From Candidatus Omnitrophota bacterium (GTDB lineage: Bacteria > Omnitrophota > Gorgyraeia > B26-G9), in the NCBI GenBank assembly GCA_003645745.1, contig QNCH01000063.1:1-7956 (forward strand): 7,956 bases of DNA, read 5' to 3'. Position 1 is the stretch's first letter. Every line of letters begins with the position of its first letter. Shown in pieces: positions 6,320 to 7,956 of this stretch. The position numbers were made by a program, and so were the translations under genes. The notes under the pieces were generated by a model. That model had not been told where the DNA came from, did no database searches, and was given only the letters and a program-made list of their open reading frames with translations.

Positions 6320-6535
6320 TTATCCTTGCCCAAGATCAGGGTTCAAAAGGCCGGGATTATGCATTAATTGTTTATAAACAATAAATTCCCGTACTATTTC
6401 CTCAACAGTTTCCTTAACCATAATTGTCTTGTTTATTGTTAAAGAAATTACAGTATCAGGAGTGGATTTTACACTTTCAATCAAATCCGCGTTAATAAAC
6501 ATTTCCTGATTATCAAATAAAGTTACTTTTATCAT
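6320..6535 (-). CDS. flbD: FlbD family flagellar protein
   Basis: This small protein of 71 residues begins MIKVTLFDNQEMFINADLIE and continues with STPDTVISLTINKTIMVKE. That is the FlbD pattern: an N-terminal IKVT strand, the NADLIE motif, the TPDTxIxL motif, and a V(K/R)E(S/T)VEEIV helix. FlbD is a short conserved protein typically encoded between flgE and motA in spirochaetes and clostridia; its molecular role is poorly defined. It is not the unrelated Caulobacter FlbD regulator. The start is the ATG at 6535 because the family begins at this methionine. An upstream in-frame TTG at 6556 would add seven residues without a good ribosome site. The stop lies 3 bp before the motA start, so the two are probably translated together. 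The C-terminus ends in a Pro/Asn/Gly-rich tail. Confidence 0.9.
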   Translation of the reverse strand: MIKVTLFDNQEMFINADLIESVKSTPDTVISLTINKTIMVKETVEEIVREFIVYKQLMHNPGLLNPDLGQG

Positions 6536-6573
6536 TTTATCTAATCCATTAGGCAATATATTATCAATAACCC

Positions 6574-6618
6574 TGTAGGGAACCTAGCATAGCTGGACAG
6601 GCATGCCTGCCCCCTACA
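6574..6618. repeat. TGTAGGGG-type palindromic repeat with cloverleaf potential
   Basis: TGTAGGG at 6574-6580 pairs with CCCTACA at 6612-6618. Between them lie two smaller inverted repeats: CCTAGCATAGCTGG (6583-6596, imperfect) and the perfect 12-base palindrome CAGGCATGCCTG (6598-6609). Together these could form a three-way junction. The same TGTAGGGG head recurs at 3803 and, on the minus strand, at 1844, which suggests a dispersed REP-like family. It sits immediately upstream of flbD and eight bases from the end of the MITE-like copy. No U-run follows on the minus strand, so it does not look like an intrinsic terminator. Confidence 0.55.
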
Positions 6619-6625
6619 AGACAAT

Positions 6626-6808
6626 TATACTCAAACGCAATTGGTTTGTAATTTTATGACATTCCCCTGCACTGCATATTGATTCGTTCTTCATTCGCAA
6701 ATCCTTAGGCGCAGCAAGCTGCGCCTGCGGTTTGACTTAGGTCAGAACGTTTCAATCTACAGCACAGGAAAACGCCTAAATTTTATAAACCAATTGCGTT
6801 TGAGTATA
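6626..6808. mobile_element. MITE-like element, copy 2 (terminal inverted repeats, no ORF of size)
   Basis: This 183 bp block matches positions 3882-4063 in the same orientation with about a dozen differences (~93% by eye). It begins TATACTCAAACGCAATTGG and ends with the near-perfect reverse complement CCAATTGCGTTTGAGTATA; in this copy about 24 of 25 terminal bases pair. The outermost TA at each end could be a TA target duplication around an element starting TACTC, as in Tc1/mariner-IS630-type MITEs; that reading is inference. Inside are an 18-base hairpin at 6708-6725 (GGCGCAGC-AA-GCTGCGCC) and looser complementarity between the two halves, so the whole element could fold into a long imperfect hairpin. 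It encodes no transposase. It fills most of the flgE-flbD spacer. A non-mobile structured repeat or RNA element is an alternative. Confidence 0.75.
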
Positions 6809-6825
6809 ATCTCTCATTTATATAT

Positions 6826-7956
6826 TTACCTTTTTAAATTTACCAGATCCTGCAGCATTTCATCAGAAGTAGTAATAATTCTTGAATTTGCCTGAAAACC
6901 ACGTTGTGTTACAATCATATCTGTAAATGTTTCCGCTAAATCCACATTAGACATTTCCAAAAAACCATTATTAATTGAACCGCGGCCTCCTGAACCAGGC
7001 GCGCCGATCTGAGCTACGCCGGAATTTGTCGCCTGCTTATAAATATTGTTGCCTTCTTTGAGCAATCCGCCGGGATTAGCAAAACGCGCTAATGCTATCT
7101 GTCCGAGAGTTTTGGTTAACCCATTAGTGTATATGCCGGTAAGCACCCCTGAATTGCCTACAGAAAATTTATCCAGAGTACCGCGGGGATAACCATTCTG
7201 CTCACTTGTACTCACTCCGGATGTGCCGGAGAACTGGCTTAAGCCCGTCATATCAAGGTCAATAGACAAATTATGAGCATCCCCTAAATCTACAGACAAA
7301 GTTCCTGTATCACTGCTCCACGCTCCAGAAGCAGAAAAAACAAGCTCTTTGACTGCTCCGTCATTAGTTACACACCTGCCTCCGCTATTATCATCAACGC
7401 AATCTGCGGTCCATGACCAGGTATTCGAACTATTTCTGCTGTAAATAACTTTTATTCCATGAGACACGCCTTGTGAATCATAAACTGTCATCTCCGAAGC
7501 CACGCTGGTTCCATCCGCGTCCTGTACAGTATTGCCTAAAACGCTTAATACTGTATTAAAAGCAGTTTTATCTGTAGTTCCAGCGGAATCTGTCGCAGTC
7601 ATAGATATAGATGTTAAGGCATTGCCTTCGCCTTTATTGCCTTGAATTAATACTTCTCCGCCTGTGTCTATACTAACTCCAGAGCTGTAAGCTCCATAAG
7701 TTTCCCCTGAAGCTATGCCGTAATATTGGCCGACCCAATCCAGCAAGTTTTGGTAAGTAGTAAAATCTGCTGCACCCACTACTTTAGTTTCCGCGCTAAA
7801 AGCAACCCCGCCCTTTTTACCGCTTAAAGTAATAATATCTCCTGCAGTTAAAAGACTAGTGCCGCCGGCGTCCTCTAAAGCAGTTAAAAGCGTAGCTCCG
7901 ACAGCAGGAACAGCGGGAGCTGAATACAACGCGCCTGACTGCGCGACTGTGCCTTG
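6826..7956 (-). CDS. flgE: Flagellar hook protein FlgE, C-terminal part (5' end outside window)
   Basis: FlgE is the structural subunit of the flagellar hook, exported through the flagellar type III apparatus and polymerised outside the cell. The reading frame is open to the window edge, so about 376 C-terminal residues are visible and the N-terminal rod-like segment is missing. The C-terminus carries the family hallmark: SNVDLAETFTDMIVTQRGFQ, then ANSRIITTSDEMLQDLVNLK, the conserved helix of FlgE/FlgF/FlgG proteins. Before it are a LGQIALARFANPGGL segment and a GTLDKFSVGNSGVLTGIYTNG segment typical of hook domain D1. The middle is Ser/Thr/Gly-rich with tryptophan-containing beta segments, as in the outer hook domains, which vary most between species. 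Two cysteines nine residues apart (partial-protein residues ~186 and ~195) sit in this outer region. flgE is the first gene of the visible operon, and 290 bp separate it from flbD. Identity is secure; the true length is unknown. Confidence 0.97.
   Translation of the reverse strand, partial: QGTVAQSGALYSAPAVPAVGATLLTALEDAGGTSLLTAGDIITLSGKKGGVAFSAETKVVGAADFTTYQNLLDWVGQYYGIASGETYGAYSSGVSIDTGGEVLIQGNKGEGNALTSISMTATDSAGTTDKTAFNTVLSVLGNTVQDADGTSVASEMTVYDSQGVSHGIKVIYSRNSSNTWSWTADCVDDNSGGRCVTNDGAVKELVFSASGAWSSDTGTLSVDLGDAHNLSIDLDMTGLSQFSGTSGVSTSEQNGYPRGTLDKFSVGNSGVLTGIYTNGLTKTLGQIALARFANPGGLLKEGNNIYKQATNSGVAQIGAPGSGGRGSINNGFLEMSNVDLAETFTDMIVTQRGFQANSRIITTSDEMLQDLVNLKR

Noticed and set aside
6320..6535. 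FlbD as the sigma-54 activator of Caulobacter with the same name
   Set aside because: The protein has only 71 residues and the small-FlbD motifs; it lacks any AAA+ or DNA-binding domain.

Overview
This window is the middle of a large flagellar operon. Every gene lies on the minus strand, so transcription runs from position 7956 towards 1. In transcription order it holds flgE (3' part only), flbD, motA, motB, a second motB-like gene, fliL, fliM, fliN, fliO, fliP and fliQ. A fliR gene would be expected just past position 1. The order flgE-flbD-motA-motB-fliL-fliM-fliN-fliO-fliP-fliQ, with flbD present, matches the arrangement known from spirochaetes, clostridia and other deep-branching bacteria, not that of enterobacteria. 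DNA is AT-rich. Several spacers carry short TGTAGGGG-headed hairpins, which I associate from memory with genomes of candidate phyla such as Omnitrophota. That placement is a low-confidence guess; the sequence alone does not fix the phylum.

Layout by region. Positions 6826-7956 encode the C-terminal part of the hook protein FlgE. The spacer at 6536-6825 contains a cloverleaf-like hairpin and one copy of a ~183 bp element with terminal inverted repeats. Positions 4090-6535 form a tight stator block: flbD, motA, motB and the motB-like gene, with spacers of 11 bp or less or overlaps. The spacer at 3754-4089 contains the second copy of the element (~93% identical by eye), another TGTAGGGG hairpin and inverted repeats next to the fliL start. 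Positions 1887-3753 encode FliL and the switch proteins FliM and FliN. A 184 bp AT-rich spacer holds a third TGTAGGGG repeat. Positions 42-1702 encode the export-gate proteins FliO, FliP and FliQ in an overlapping or abutting chain.

How the genes work together. FliP, FliQ and FliO (with FliR beyond the edge) build the type III export gate. FlgE is exported through it to form the hook. MotA and MotB form the stator, FliL supports the stator, and FliM/FliN form the cytoplasmic switch that receives torque and chemotaxis signals.

Two features stand out. First, the extra MotB-like protein has serine where MotB has its essential ion-binding aspartate, and its peptidoglycan-binding domain is also altered, so it is probably not a self-sufficient stator subunit. 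Second, FliM lacks the N-terminal EIDxLL-type segment that normally docks phosphorylated CheY, while FliN begins with such a motif (LSQEEIDQL). An in-frame stop upstream of fliM shows this is not a mis-called start. The mobile-looking repeat pair splits the operon at two junctions.
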